NCBI RefSeq assembly: GCF_017086405.1
Contig: NZ_CP070973.1
Location: forward strand, 2,666,001-2,730,000
Direction of reading: 5' to 3'
DNA length: 64,000 nt
DNA from: Mycobacterium gordonae
GTDB taxonomy: Bacteria > Actinomycetota > Actinomycetes > Mycobacteriales > Mycobacteriaceae
Of the stretch, positions 53,071 through 62,300 are shown piece after piece. The number at the start of each line of letters is the position of its first letter. The first letter of the stretch is position 1. The notes below the pieces were generated by a model. It did not search any database. It saw only the letters and a program-made list of their open reading frames with translations, and had not been told where the DNA came from. The translations under genes were made by a program, and so were the position numbers.

Positions 53071-54630
53071 TTAGGCCGGACAGTACGTGTCGGTGCCGGG
53101 CAGCTTGCCGCTGTCCAGGTAGCCGACCAGCGGCGGAACCGCGCACGACGAGTAGATGCTGGCGCCATGGCCGATGCCCTGCCACATCACCCGCTTGCTG
53201 GCGGCGTTGGCGTTGATCACGGTGGCCGCCGTGGCTGCGACGCCCTCGTTGCCCACGATGGGATCGTTCTGCACGCCCAGCAGCAGCACATCCACCTTGA
53301 GATCCTTGGGCGCTTGCGGGGTCGAACCGGTGGGCCAGTGCACACACTTGGCCAGGTTCAGGGCGGCGACACTGCCGAACTGGGGGTAGAGCTTGGCCCA
53401 GGCGACCACCAGTTCACGCACCCGGTCCGGGGTGGGCCGGTTCACCGCGTCGCTGCACCCGTTGACGAACTGGCCGTCGCTGTCACGGATGCTTGCGGCC
53501 CGGTTGATCAGGTTGTTCAGCTGGTTCACGTCGCCGGAGCGGGCGGCCGCCAGCGCGTTGGCCAGGTTTGTGGTGTTGGCGACCCGGTCGCCGACCGGGA
53601 AGCCGAGCGCGGTGGTGATGGCGCCGACGAGCGATGCCACCGAGGTGCCGCCCAGGCCCTGACCGCTGCGAGCGCTGGTCAGCAGGGCGCTGACGGCGCC
53701 CTTGGGATCGGGACCCAGCGCGCATCCCACTGCCACGCACTGCGCCGCGAACGCGTCCAGCGCAGCCTGCTCGCCTTTGACCCGCTGTTCGGCGGCGGCT
53801 TCCGCGCTGACGCCGATGGCGACGGGAGAATCGACGATCAACCTGGCGACCTTGTCGGGCCGCGAGCCAGCGTAGGTCAGTGCGACCTGGGCCCCATTCC
53901 CGACCCCGACGAGCGCGACGGCCGGGACATCCCACAGGTTGCGCAAGCGCTCGATGTCGGAGGCCGCATGGGCGTTGTCGTACGCGGAATCGCCGGGCGC
54001 GATGGCGTCGGTGCAATTGGTGGTGGCGGTGTTGGAGATGTCGGACAGGTTGGCCACCGGGTCGTCCCCGGTCTGGAACTGGGCCTGGTCGCGCATCTCG
54101 TCACGGTCCAAGCGGTCGCGGCAGTCGATCGGGCTGGACATGCCGATGCCGCGGCGGTCGATGGCCACGATCGGGTGACTGTCCAGCACATCGGCGCCGG
54201 CATGGGACAACCAGATCGGCAGCTGGGTGGAGGACGCAATGTCAGAACCGGTGGTGAAGACGAGCGGCCCCGCGTCCTTGGGCGTCTTGGGTGACCGGGC
54301 ACGGACCACGCCGATGCTCACCGACCCCGACCCGCCGTTGACCGGGTCCAGGTCGGCGTCGAAGGTGGCGCAGTCCAGCTTGACTCCCGGTGCGTCCGGG
54401 ACGCCCGCGTCCGCAGTGACCTTGGACGTGCAGTCGCGCCACGACAGGTCGTTCTTCGGTGCCGCTATCGGCGCGGGCCCGCTGGGCGGCGGCTTCGTGG
54501 TGGCCACACCCTGCGGCCGGGCACCGGAATCGGTGGCGAACCGCGGGTCGGCGCCGAACATCGGTACGCAGCCGGTCAGCGAGGTGGTCACCGCCACCAG
54601 GATCGTGGCGGACGTCAGGTGCCGGCGCAT
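53071..54630 (-). CDS. TAP-type exported alpha/beta hydrolase / protease homologue (Rv2672-like)
   Basis: The 519-residue product has a signal with lipobox LTGC (MRRHLTSATILVAVTTSLTG then C), so it is a likely lipoprotein. The tripeptidyl-aminopeptidase (peptidase S33) layout is clear: RDCTSKVTADAGVPD, GPLVFTTGSDIASSTQLPI, VAIDRRGIGMSSPIDCRD (oxyanion region), and the C-terminal VLLLGVQNDPIVGNEGV and GIGHGASIYSSCAVPPL (acid and histidine). The nucleophile elbow, normally GxSxG, reads VGVGNGAQVALTYAG, with no Ser. Homologues in M. tuberculosis are reported as a serine protease, so the altered elbow needs care. Start at 54630. Confidence 0.85.
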   Translation of the reverse strand: MRRHLTSATILVAVTTSLTGCVPMFGADPRFATDSGARPQGVATTKPPPSGPAPIAAPKNDLSWRDCTSKVTADAGVPDAPGVKLDCATFDADLDPVNGGSGSVSIGVVRARSPKTPKDAGPLVFTTGSDIASSTQLPIWLSHAGADVLDSHPIVAIDRRGIGMSSPIDCRDRLDRDEMRDQAQFQTGDDPVANLSDISNTATTNCTDAIAPGDSAYDNAHAASDIERLRNLWDVPAVALVGVGNGAQVALTYAGSRPDKVARLIVDSPVAIGVSAEAAAEQRVKGEQAALDAFAAQCVAVGCALGPDPKGAVSALLTSARSGQGLGGTSVASLVGAITTALGFPVGDRVANTTNLANALAAARSGDVNQLNNLINRAASIRDSDGQFVNGCSDAVNRPTPDRVRELVVAWAKLYPQFGSVAALNLAKCVHWPTGSTPQAPKDLKVDVLLLGVQNDPIVGNEGVAATAATVINANAASKRVMWQGIGHGASIYSSCAVPPLVGYLDSGKLPGTDTYCPA

Positions 54631-54716
54631 GCCGACCACAGTAGCGGGCAGCTCGGGACCGCGAGTGCCGCATCAGCGTGACGATCGACGTCGAGCGCAG
54701 CAATGGGGACTATCGG

Positions 54717-55508
54717 TCAGTCCTTGACGTAGCGCGTGTACAGGTAGCCGGCATCGTCGGTCAGGACGTGCGCACACCGCATCCGCGTTGTCACCTGTCC
54801 CTGTCCCGCGGCGATCCGGTTCGCTTGGCCCCCGACCACCAGCGGCGCGATCGTCAGACACAACTCGTCGAGCAGGTCGGCTTCGATGAAGGCGCCGAGC
54901 AGCGTCGGCCCGCCTTCGGTCAGCACGCAGTGCAGGCCTCGGTCGGCCAGCGCGGACACCAGCACGGCCATGTCGACCTCGCCGGGATCGTCACCCGAGC
55001 AGTCGACCACCTCGGCGGGCAGCCCGACGAGGTGACGGCGGGCGTCGTCGGCGGCGGCGGCGCAGGTGAGCAGCAACGGTGGCACCTCGGTACGGGTGAA
55101 CACCGCCAGATCGCGGTCCAGGTGACCGGACTTGGTGACGATCGCCAGCGGCGGTATCTCGCTCTGGCCGCGGCTCTGTCGTTGCTGGCGCTGCCCGACG
55201 CTCAGCTGCGCACCCGAGTAGCCCTCCGAACGCACCGTGCCCGCGCCGACGACGATCACATCGGCGAGTTCACGCAGCACGACGAAGACGGCCCGGTCGC
55301 CGGGACCGGCCAGGGCGCCGGACAGTCCTTGTACGGTGGCGCCGCCGTCCAGGCTGGTGATGAAGTTCGCTCGCACCCGAGTGCCGCCCGCGGGGTAGAC
55401 ATACAGCTGCGGCAGTTCGTCGTGGACGAGTTCGCGCTGGGAGCCGAGCAGTTTCAGGGACGTCTCGGCGGCCAGGCCGGATGCGATCCCGGCCTCGAAG
55501 TCTGGCAT
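54717..55508 (-). CDS. RibD C-terminal-like reductase (Rv2671-like)
   Basis: A 263-residue RibD_C (dihydrofolate-reductase-like) protein: TRVRANFITSLDGGATVQGL, VFVVLRELADVIVVGAGTVR, LHCVLTEGGPTLLGAFIEAD and ANRIAAGQGQV. It lacks a deaminase domain. In M. tuberculosis this protein has been shown to act as an alternative dihydrofolate reductase when overproduced (from memory), so substrate is reduced flavin precursor or dihydrofolate. It starts at 55508, 34 bases from the divergent zapE start. Confidence 0.88.
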   Translation of the reverse strand: MPDFEAGIASGLAAETSLKLLGSQRELVHDELPQLYVYPAGGTRVRANFITSLDGGATVQGLSGALAGPGDRAVFVVLRELADVIVVGAGTVRSEGYSGAQLSVGQRQQRQSRGQSEIPPLAIVTKSGHLDRDLAVFTRTEVPPLLLTCAAAADDARRHLVGLPAEVVDCSGDDPGEVDMAVLVSALADRGLHCVLTEGGPTLLGAFIEADLLDELCLTIAPLVVGGQANRIAAGQGQVTTRMRCAHVLTDDAGYLYTRYVKD

Positions 55509-55542
55509 GTGGTCGATTGCAGCACGTCGCTACAGTGCCACC

Positions 55543-56601
55543 ATGCACGGGTCCACCTCTTCGGCTGCGGTCGGTCACCTGGTGGACCGGCGTCCGGCAG
55601 TGTCACCGGAGCGATTGATCGCGCAGCTGCGGCCGCCGCCGACCTTCGCGGACGTGAGCTTCGCGAGCTATCGGCCCGACCCGGCCGAGCCGACTCAGGC
55701 CGCGGCGGTGCTGTCGTGTCGGGAGTTCTGCCGACAGGCGCAGGAGCGACGGGCCGGCCGCAAGAAGCTGTTCGGCCGACGGGAAGTGCTGCCCGGCGTG
55801 GGCTTGTACCTCGACGGCGGGTTCGGGGTTGGCAAGACCCATTTGCTGGCCTCGGCCTACTACCAACTGCCCGGCGCCGGACCAGGTGTGGCGGAAAGCC
55901 CCAAGGCGTTCGCGACCTTCGGCGAGCTGACCCAGCTGGCCGGAGTGTTCGGGTTCGTCGAGTGCATCGACATGTTGGCCGACTACACCGCAGTGTGCAT
56001 CGACGAGTTCGAGTTGGACGATCCGGGCAATACCACGCTGATCTCCCGGATGCTGTCGTCGTTGGTCGAGCGGGGGGTCTCGGTGGCGGCGACCTCGAAC
56101 ACCCTGCCCGAGCAACTGGGTGAGGGCCGCTTCGCCGCGCAGGATTTTTTGCGTGAGATCAACACACTGGCAAGCATTTTCACCACTGTGAGGATCGAAG
56201 GTCCGGACTACCGGCACCGCGATCTGCCGCCGGCGCCGCCGCCGCTGTCCGACGCCGAGGTGGTTGCCCGGGCCGCTGAGGTGCCCGGGGCGACCCTCGA
56301 TGACTTCGACGCGCTGTGCGCGCACCTGGCCACCATGCACCCGTCGCGCTACCTGACGTTGATCGAAGGAGTGACAGCGGTCTTCGTGACGGGCGTACAT
56401 GGTCTGGATGACCAGAACGTGGCGCTGCGGCTGGTGGCCCTGACCGACCGGCTCTATGACGCCGGCATCCCGGTGCTGGCGTCCGGGGCGAAGCTGGACA
56501 CCGTGTTCAGCGAGGAGATGCTGGCCGGTGGCTATCGCAAGAAGTACCTGCGGGCCACCTCACGGCTGTTGGCGCTGACTACCCGAGCTCCCGGGTCATG
56601 A
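55543..56601 (+). CDS. zapE: ZapE-family AFG1-like ATPase (Rv2670c-like)
   Basis: A 352-residue AAA ATPase. Walker A is YLDGGFGVGKTHLLASAYYQ (GGFGVGKT, about 92-99), Walker B is AVCIDEFELDDPGNT, and the sensor TSNTLPEQLGEGRF follows. These are the AFG1/ZapE signatures; the E. coli homologue associates with the division ring and the mitochondrial one with quality control. ATG 55543 (MHGSTSSAAV) was chosen. The last 23 bases overlap the convergent GNAT gene. Confidence 0.9.
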   Translation: MHGSTSSAAVGHLVDRRPAVSPERLIAQLRPPPTFADVSFASYRPDPAEPTQAAAVLSCREFCRQAQERRAGRKKLFGRREVLPGVGLYLDGGFGVGKTHLLASAYYQLPGAGPGVAESPKAFATFGELTQLAGVFGFVECIDMLADYTAVCIDEFELDDPGNTTLISRMLSSLVERGVSVAATSNTLPEQLGEGRFAAQDFLREINTLASIFTTVRIEGPDYRHRDLPPAPPPLSDAEVVARAAEVPGATLDDFDALCAHLATMHPSRYLTLIEGVTAVFVTGVHGLDDQNVALRLVALTDRLYDAGIPVLASGAKLDTVFSEEMLAGGYRKKYLRATSRLLALTTRAPGS

Positions 56602-57106
56602 CGTAGTCGTCCTCCAGCTGGGGACCGAGCCGGAACGTGCGGGTGCCGCTGACAGTGAAACCGGACTTGGCGTAGAAGCGTTGCGCCCGTTGGTTTGCCT
56701 GGTTGACGCCCAACCACACGCGCTGGGCGCCCCACTGGGCGGCGCGGGCGAGTGCGGCGTTCATCAACGCCTCCGACACCCCGGTGCCGTGAAAGCCGGC
56801 GCGCGTGTACAGCTTGGACAGCTCTGCGGGCTGCCCCGGCGCGCCGCGAATCAGCATGGCGTAACCGATGATCCGTCCTTCGCTGCGGGCAATCAGGATG
56901 CTGCGCTGCGGGTCGGCCAGGTATTCACCGAACCGGGCGGGGGACAGGTGCGCAGCGATGAACGCGGCGACGTGCTCGGGTGCCGCTGCAGGCGGGCACG
57001 CCAGCGGAAAGGTTTGCGCGGCAAGGGCGGCGAGCTCGTCGGCGTCCGCCGGGCCGGCGTCGGCTACCTGGTGCAGGTCACAGATTCCACTGCGCGAGGT
57101 GCTCAC
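56579..57106 (-). CDS. GNAT-family acetyltransferase (Rv2669-like)
   Basis: A 175-residue protein. The acetyl-CoA site is in LSKLYTRAGFHGTGVSEALM (Q/RxxGxG-type turn), with RIIGYAMLIRGAPGQPAE upstream and VWLGVNQANQRAQRFYAKSG downstream, the GNAT core order. Substrate unknown. GTG 57106 (VSTSRSGICD) was chosen; it overlaps the end of the exported-protein gene by 29 bases. It is the last of the three minus-strand genes behind clpC2. Confidence 0.83.
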   Translation of the reverse strand: MSTSRSGICDLHQVADAGPADADELAALAAQTFPLACPPAAAPEHVAAFIAAHLSPARFGEYLADPQRSILIARSEGRIIGYAMLIRGAPGQPAELSKLYTRAGFHGTGVSEALMNAALARAAQWGAQRVWLGVNQANQRAQRFYAKSGFTVSGTRTFRLGPQLEDDYVMTRELG

Positions 57107-57602
57107 CGGTCTTGCGGTCGAGCAGCACAACCACAGACACCGGGTCGCGGTAGGCGTCCCAGTACACCCCGCCCCGGACGACCGCTCCCTGAGGCGCGTT
57201 GCCGAGTGCGGCGTCGAGCCAGTCAGGCGCGTCGCACGGTCGCGGCTTGTAGGCGTCGGCGAACGGCGTGACGCCGTCGAAGCTGAAGTTGGTCGCCATG
57301 ATGTAGGAGTTGGGCACCCGGACCGCGCGCACCACCACGTCGGCTCGATTGACCGAGCTGTCCGGGAAGCTCTTGACCGGGACGCCGCTGCGGGTGTAGC
57401 CGAATCCCGGTGGGGGATCGACCGGTACCACGCTGGTGACGGTGACGTCTGCGACGTAGGTGCCGGTGTCCACTCGCAATGTGTCGCCGATGTGGCCGAT
57501 CGGCGCGTCACCTGCCCGCGCGCGGGGGAGAGCGGCGTCGACCGACAGCACGCCCGCCGCCACGACGAGGAAGGCGGAAAGGACGATCAGCCAGCGGTGC
57601 AT
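57078..57602 (-). CDS. Exported protein of unknown function (Rv2668-like)
   Basis: A 174-residue product with an N-terminal signal peptide, MHRWLIVLSAFLVVAAGVLS, and a beta-rich mature part (DTLRVDTGTYVADVTVTSVV, VVRAVRVPNSYIMATNFSFD, WDAYRDPVSVVVLLDRKTGE). No known domain. The single Cys in PRPCDAPDW cannot form an internal disulfide. ATG 57602 was preferred over 57641. It lies 79 bases after clpC2 and overlaps GNAT. Confidence 0.8.
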   Translation of the reverse strand: MHRWLIVLSAFLVVAAGVLSVDAALPRARAGDAPIGHIGDTLRVDTGTYVADVTVTSVVPVDPPPGFGYTRSGVPVKSFPDSSVNRADVVVRAVRVPNSYIMATNFSFDGVTPFADAYKPRPCDAPDWLDAALGNAPQGAVVRGGVYWDAYRDPVSVVVLLDRKTGEHLAQWNL

Positions 57603-57681
57603 CTTCGCCTCCTGGGCTGCCTGTTCTCCGGACCTTCGCATGATTACACACGCGGCTTCGCCGCGGGCAGGGTTGCCCCCT

Positions 57682-58412
57682 TCAGGTCTGGACGTTGGTA
57701 GCGGTGGCGATCGACTCGAGGGCCGCAGCCAAATCGGTTTCCACGCGCTGTTTGTCCACGCCGGCCCGATGCAGCGGCCCCGCGCCGTCCTCGAGTTCGA
57801 GCAGTGCCAGCAACAGATGCTCGGTCCCGATGTAGTTGTGTCCCAACCGAAGTGCCTCGCGGAAGGTCAGTTCGAGTACCTTACGGGCCGGCCCGCTGAA
57901 GGGGATCAGACTGGGCGTTTGGCCGGCGGCGGCGGGAAGTCGTATCGACGTCTGCAGGGCTTGGGTGTCGATATTTTGCAGCCGGAGCAACACGGTGGCC
58001 AGCGCTGCGGGATCGCTGAGGGTGCCGAGCAGCAGATGGTCGGGGGCGATCTCGTCGTTGCCGGCTTCGTGCGCGACGTTCTGGGCGGCGACCACCGCGC
58101 CGCGAGCCCGGGGGGTGAAACGCGCGAAGCCCTGCTCGGGGTCGAGGGGAGTGATGTCGGCCTTGGGAACGAACCGCTTCTGTGCGGCCTGTTTGGTGAC
58201 ACCCATGGCTTTGCCGATCTCGGTCCACGATGCCCGGAGCGCCGGGCCTGGTCGACGAAGTGCCCGATCAGGTGGTCGGCGACCTCGCCGAGGGCTTCCG
58301 CGGTCAAGACTGCGTCGGCCAGTTGGTCGAGCGCGTCGGTGTGCACCTTCTTGATGGCGTTGATCAGCTCGTCGAGACGGACGGGGTGGGTGATTTTGGC
58401 CGGCGAGTCCAT
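57682..58412 (-). pseudogene. clpC2: clpC2, frameshifted
   Basis: ClpC2 combines a small helix-turn-helix N-terminal domain with a ClpC1-like N domain, and protects against ClpC1-targeting antibiotics in mycobacteria. The N-terminal part reads from ATG 58412 (MDSPAKITHPVRLDELINAI ... FVDQARRSG) and stays in frame to about 58236. The rest (SWTEIGKAMGVTKQAAQKRF ... HNYIGTEHLLLALLELEDG) is in another frame, resuming at once. One base is missing in a G run (CCC at 58233-58235 on the plus strand, four expected). Joined, the protein would be about 243 residues and full length. Either a real recent pseudogene or a homopolymer sequencing error. Confidence 0.9.
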
Positions 58413-58415
58413 GGC

Positions 58416-58488
58416 GTCAACCCTAGGTTGACGCATCCGAGGTGTCAACCTAGGGTTGACGCAACCGAGGTGTCAACCTAGGGTTGAC
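58416..58488. promoter_or_regulatory. Three tandem operator palindromes upstream of clpC2
   Basis: Seventeen-base near-perfect palindromes GTCAACC(C)TAGG(G)TTGAC stand at 58416-58432, 58444-58460 and 58472-58488, exactly 28 bases apart, separated by GCATCCGAGGT or GCAACCGAGGT. The first begins 3 bases upstream of the clpC2 start. Autoregulation of clpC2 by its own helix-turn-helix domain is my recollection of the family. The spacing of almost three helical turns allows side-by-side binding. Confidence 0.8.
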
Positions 58489-58566
58489 GCAACCGTGAAA
58501 GTTCACCTTCCGTTCGCGGTCGCTCGAGATGCGGCCTGACCTCGGCTTTGGGAGAATCCCAGGGCT

Positions 58567-58893
58567 ATGAGAATGCTTGCTTGCGTGGCTGCCGCGGCGG
58601 CCGTCATCGGTGCGGCGGCGCCCGCCCGTGCGGATGCCAACCAGGATCAAGCCTTTCTGGTCTCCCTGGGTGCGGCCGGGCTGACCTACAGGGACCCGCA
58701 GAGCGCGATCGCGGCCGGCAAGAAGGTATGCGACATGGCCAACGAGGGCAAGACGGGGGTCGAGGTCGTCAAGGTGCTCCAAGACGCGAACCCGTCCTTG
58801 TCCCAGATGAACGCGGCCCGGTTCACCGCGATCTCGGCCGGTGTCTACTGCCCGGCGCAACTGCCTCCGGTGCAGCCGGCATCGGGCGGCTGA
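58567..58893 (+). CDS. DUF732 secreted protein
   Basis: A 108-residue product with a classical signal peptide (MRMLACVAAAAAVIGAAAPARADA) and a short mature domain: DQAFLVSLGAAGLTYRDPQS, GKKVCDMANEGKTGVEVVKV and FTAISAGVYCPAQLP. Two cysteines probably form the one disulfide of the DUF732 fold. These proteins are abundant in mycobacterial secretomes, function unknown. It is divergent from clpC2. Confidence 0.88.
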   Translation: MRMLACVAAAAAVIGAAAPARADANQDQAFLVSLGAAGLTYRDPQSAIAAGKKVCDMANEGKTGVEVVKVLQDANPSLSQMNAARFTAISAGVYCPAQLPPVQPASGG

Positions 58894-59387
58894 GTCTCAG
58901 CTTGCGACAGGGAGTCGGCCCATCTTGCCGACTGCGATAGCGACGGCGACGCAGCGGTGGCGCCCGGCGATGAACGGGTCCGCATCGCGCGCCGCAGGAT
59001 TCGGGGCCGACGAGTCGATTGTCTTGGGCATAGTTGTCGAAACATGCTATGGCGCAAAGGCTTTGACTGACTTTCCCACCAATTGACGGACGCGGCGGGG
59101 CATGGGCGGGGCGGGGCGGCGACGAAGCCCTGCGCTCTCCGTTGGTGTGCCCGTTGAGCAGGTTTGCGTGCAGCAATCCCGGCCGGGCGCAATAAAGAAT
59201 GTAGGCACTCGCAACAAAAGAATGCATTTGCTCACATTTAAGGTTGCGAATACTCGCGACTAAGAATGCGTTCACACGCGAAGAAAGAATGTATTCACAA
59301 TCATTTATTGAATTGCTGCACGCCTGTTTTCCGCGGCGTACCGTCTGCCCCCAATAACGTAATTTTCCATTCATCTAGGAGGGTTCA
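58894..59387. other. Gene-free interval with AAAGAATG repeats before the PE_PGRS pseudogene
   Basis: No coding sequence is supported in 494 bases. The right half is much more A/T-rich than the surroundings and contains four copies of (A/T)AAGAATG at 59194-59201, 59217-59224, 59261-59268 and 59284-59291, each followed within about ten bases by a CTCGCA, CTCACA or TTCACA block. It ends with a strong ribosome site, AGGAGGG, before ATG 59388. Such AT-rich regions typically bind Lsr2 or EspR in mycobacteria; that is inference here. Confidence 0.6.
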
Positions 59388-62300
59388 ATGTCGCCTTTCC
59401 TGATCGCGGTGCCCGACGCATTGGTCGCGGCTTCGGCGGATTTGACGGGCATCGGAGGGTGGCGCGGCCGGCGGTGGCGCAGGTGGCGCGGGTGCGGTGG
59501 GTAGCGGCGGTGCCGCCGGCGCCGGCGGGAACGGCGGGGCTGGTGCGGATGCCGCGAACGGTAGTGGTGCCGCGGGCAGTCGGGGCGGTGCGGGCGGCAG
59601 CGGAGGCCAGGGCGGTGGTGCCGGTAGCGCGCTCGGTACCGCGGGGGCCAGCGGTCACGGCGGTACCGGTGGCCAGGGCGGAGCCGGTGGGAGCGTGCTG
59701 CCCACCGCTCCGGCCGGGGCCGGCGCCGGCGGGGCGGGTGGCGACGGTGGCGCCGGTGGCGCCGCGGCGGCGGTGGGCGCTAATGCCACGGTGGGTGCCG
59801 GCGGCAACGGCGGTGCCGGTGGCGCGGGTGGAATCGGGGTCGACGGCGGGCCGACGACCAACGGTGGTAACGGCGGCGCCGGTGGCGCCGGCGGTAACGG
59901 GGGCAGCGCCGGCGGCGGGGCAGGGCTGTGCGGCAGCGGTGGGGCTGGTGGTGCCGGAGGCACCGGTGGCGACGGCGGCGAGGGCGGCCTGAACGGTTTG
60001 ACCGGCGGTAATGGCGGTGACGGTGGTGCCGGTGGTTCGGCCGGGGCGGTCGGCACCGGTGGAAAGGCCGGCAATGGCGGTGCCGCAGGCGATGGCGGCA
60101 GCGGCGGGAATGGTCTCTCGGGTGCGGCCGGGAGCGGCGCGGTCGGCGGCAACGGCGGTGGAGGCGGAAACGGTGGCCGAGGCGGCAGTGCCGGCGGCCC
60201 GGCAGGCGTCGCGGGCTTCAGCGGCGACGGCGGGAGTGGTGGCCAGGGTGGCGCGGGTGGCAGCGTGCTGCCCGGTGCGGCGACCGGAGCCGGAGCCGGG
60301 GGTGCGGGCGGGACTGGCGGAAACGGCGGGGCTGCGGCCGCGGTGGGCAGCGGTGCCACGGTGGGCGCCGGCGGCAACGGCGGCGTCGGCGGTGACGGCG
60401 GGGTCGGTGTCGATGGTGGACCCACTACCGGCGGCGGTAACGGTGGCGCTGGTGGCGCCGGTGGCAACGGCGGCAACGCCGGTGGTGCGTCGGGGATCAG
60501 CGGCAGTGGCGGCGCCGGCGGTGATGGTGCCGATGGCGGAAACGGCGGCACCGGCAACCTCAACGGTGGGGCGGCCGGTCACGGCGGTAACGGTGGCAGC
60601 GGTGGCGCGGCCGGCGCGGTCGGCACGGGCGGCATCGTGGGCAATGGCGGTGCCGCCGGAGACGGCGGCAACGGCGGGAATGGCTTCTCGGGCACGCCCG
60701 GTAGCGGCAAGGCCGGCGGTAGCGGCGGTACGGGCGGTAACGGCGGCCAAGGTGGTAACGCCGGTGGTGCGCTGGGCATCGCGGGGGCCAGCGGCAACGG
60801 CGGCAACGGCGGCCAGGGTGGCGGCGGCGGCAGCGTGTTGCCCACCGCTCCGAGTGGGGCCGGAGCAGGCGGCAACGGGGGTAACGCCGGCCATGGCGGC
60901 ACCGCCGCCACTGTGGGGAGCGGCGCGACGGTCGGTAATGGCGGCCACGGCGGTGCCGGCGGTGCCGGGGGTATCGGTATTGATGGCGGGCCCACCACCG
61001 GCGGTGGCAATGGCGGTGCCGGCGGGATCGGAGGTAACGGTGGCAACGCCGGCGGCGCTTCCGGTGCCAACGGCGACGGCGGAGCCGGTGGTGCGGGCGG
61101 CTTCGGCGGAAACGGCGGCACCGGCGGCGTCAACGGCATGACTGGCGGTAACGGCGGTAACGGAGGAGCTGGTGGTGCGGCCGGCACGGGCGGCGCCGGT
61201 GGCACGGCAGGTAAGGGTGGTGCGGCCGGAAGCGGCGGCGACGGCGGCGATGGCGCCGCCGCGGCCATCGGCAGCGGGAAGGCCGGTGGCAGCGGCGGCG
61301 CGGGCGGCAACGGCGGCCAGGGTGGTAACGCCGGCAGCGCGCTGGGCGCCGCGGGTGCCAGCGGAAATGGCGGTAGCGGCGGCGACGGCGGCGCGGGCGG
61401 GAGTGTGCTGCCCACCGCGCCGAGCGGAGCCGGGGCCGGCGGTTCCGGGGGTACCGGTGGCAACGGCGGCGCGGCGGCCACGGTCGGCAGCGGGGCGTCG
61501 GTCGGTGCCGGCGGAAACGGCGGTGACGGCGGTGACGGGGGTCTCGGGGTCGACGGCGGCCCCACCACCGGCGGCGGTCACGGCGGCGTCGGTGGTGCCG
61601 GCGGCAATGGTGGTAACGCCGGGGGTGCGACGGGAATTAACGGCAGCGGCGGAACCGGTGGTGACGGCGGCACTGGCGGTAACGGCGGCACCGGTGCCTA
61701 CAACGGCGGCGCCGGCGGCAACGGCGGTAACGGCGGCAGCGGTGGTGCGGCCGGAACCGTCGGCAGCGGCGGCAGTGTCGGCGACGGCGGCTTCGCCGGC
61801 GATGGCGGCAACGGCGGGAACGGTGCCGCCGCGGCCGCGGGCAGTGGCACCGCCGGTGGCAAGGGCGGCGCGGGCGGCAACGGCGGTCAGGGCGGTAGCG
61901 CCGGTGGCGCGTCCGGCATTGCCGGCGTCAGTGGCGACGGCGGCCACGGCGGCCACGGTGGCGCCGGCGGCAGCGTGCTGCCCACCGCCCCGTCCGGTGC
62001 GGGAGTCGGCGGCGCTGGCGGCATTGGCGGCAACGGAGGCGCCGCCGGTGCCGGCGGAAACGGGGGGAATGGCGCCGACAGCCCGAACGGCAGCGGCAAG
62101 GCCGGCGGTAACGGCGGTTCTGGTGGCAACGGAGGCCAGGGTGGTAGCGCCGGTGGTGCCAGCGGCATCGCGGGCGCCAGTGCCAGCGGCGGTAACGGCG
62201 GCCAGGGTGGTGCCGGCGGCAGCGTGCTGCCGGGAGCCGCGGCCGGATCTGGTGCAGGCGGTGCCGGCGGCGCCGGAGGTAACGGCGGCGGCGCGGCTAC

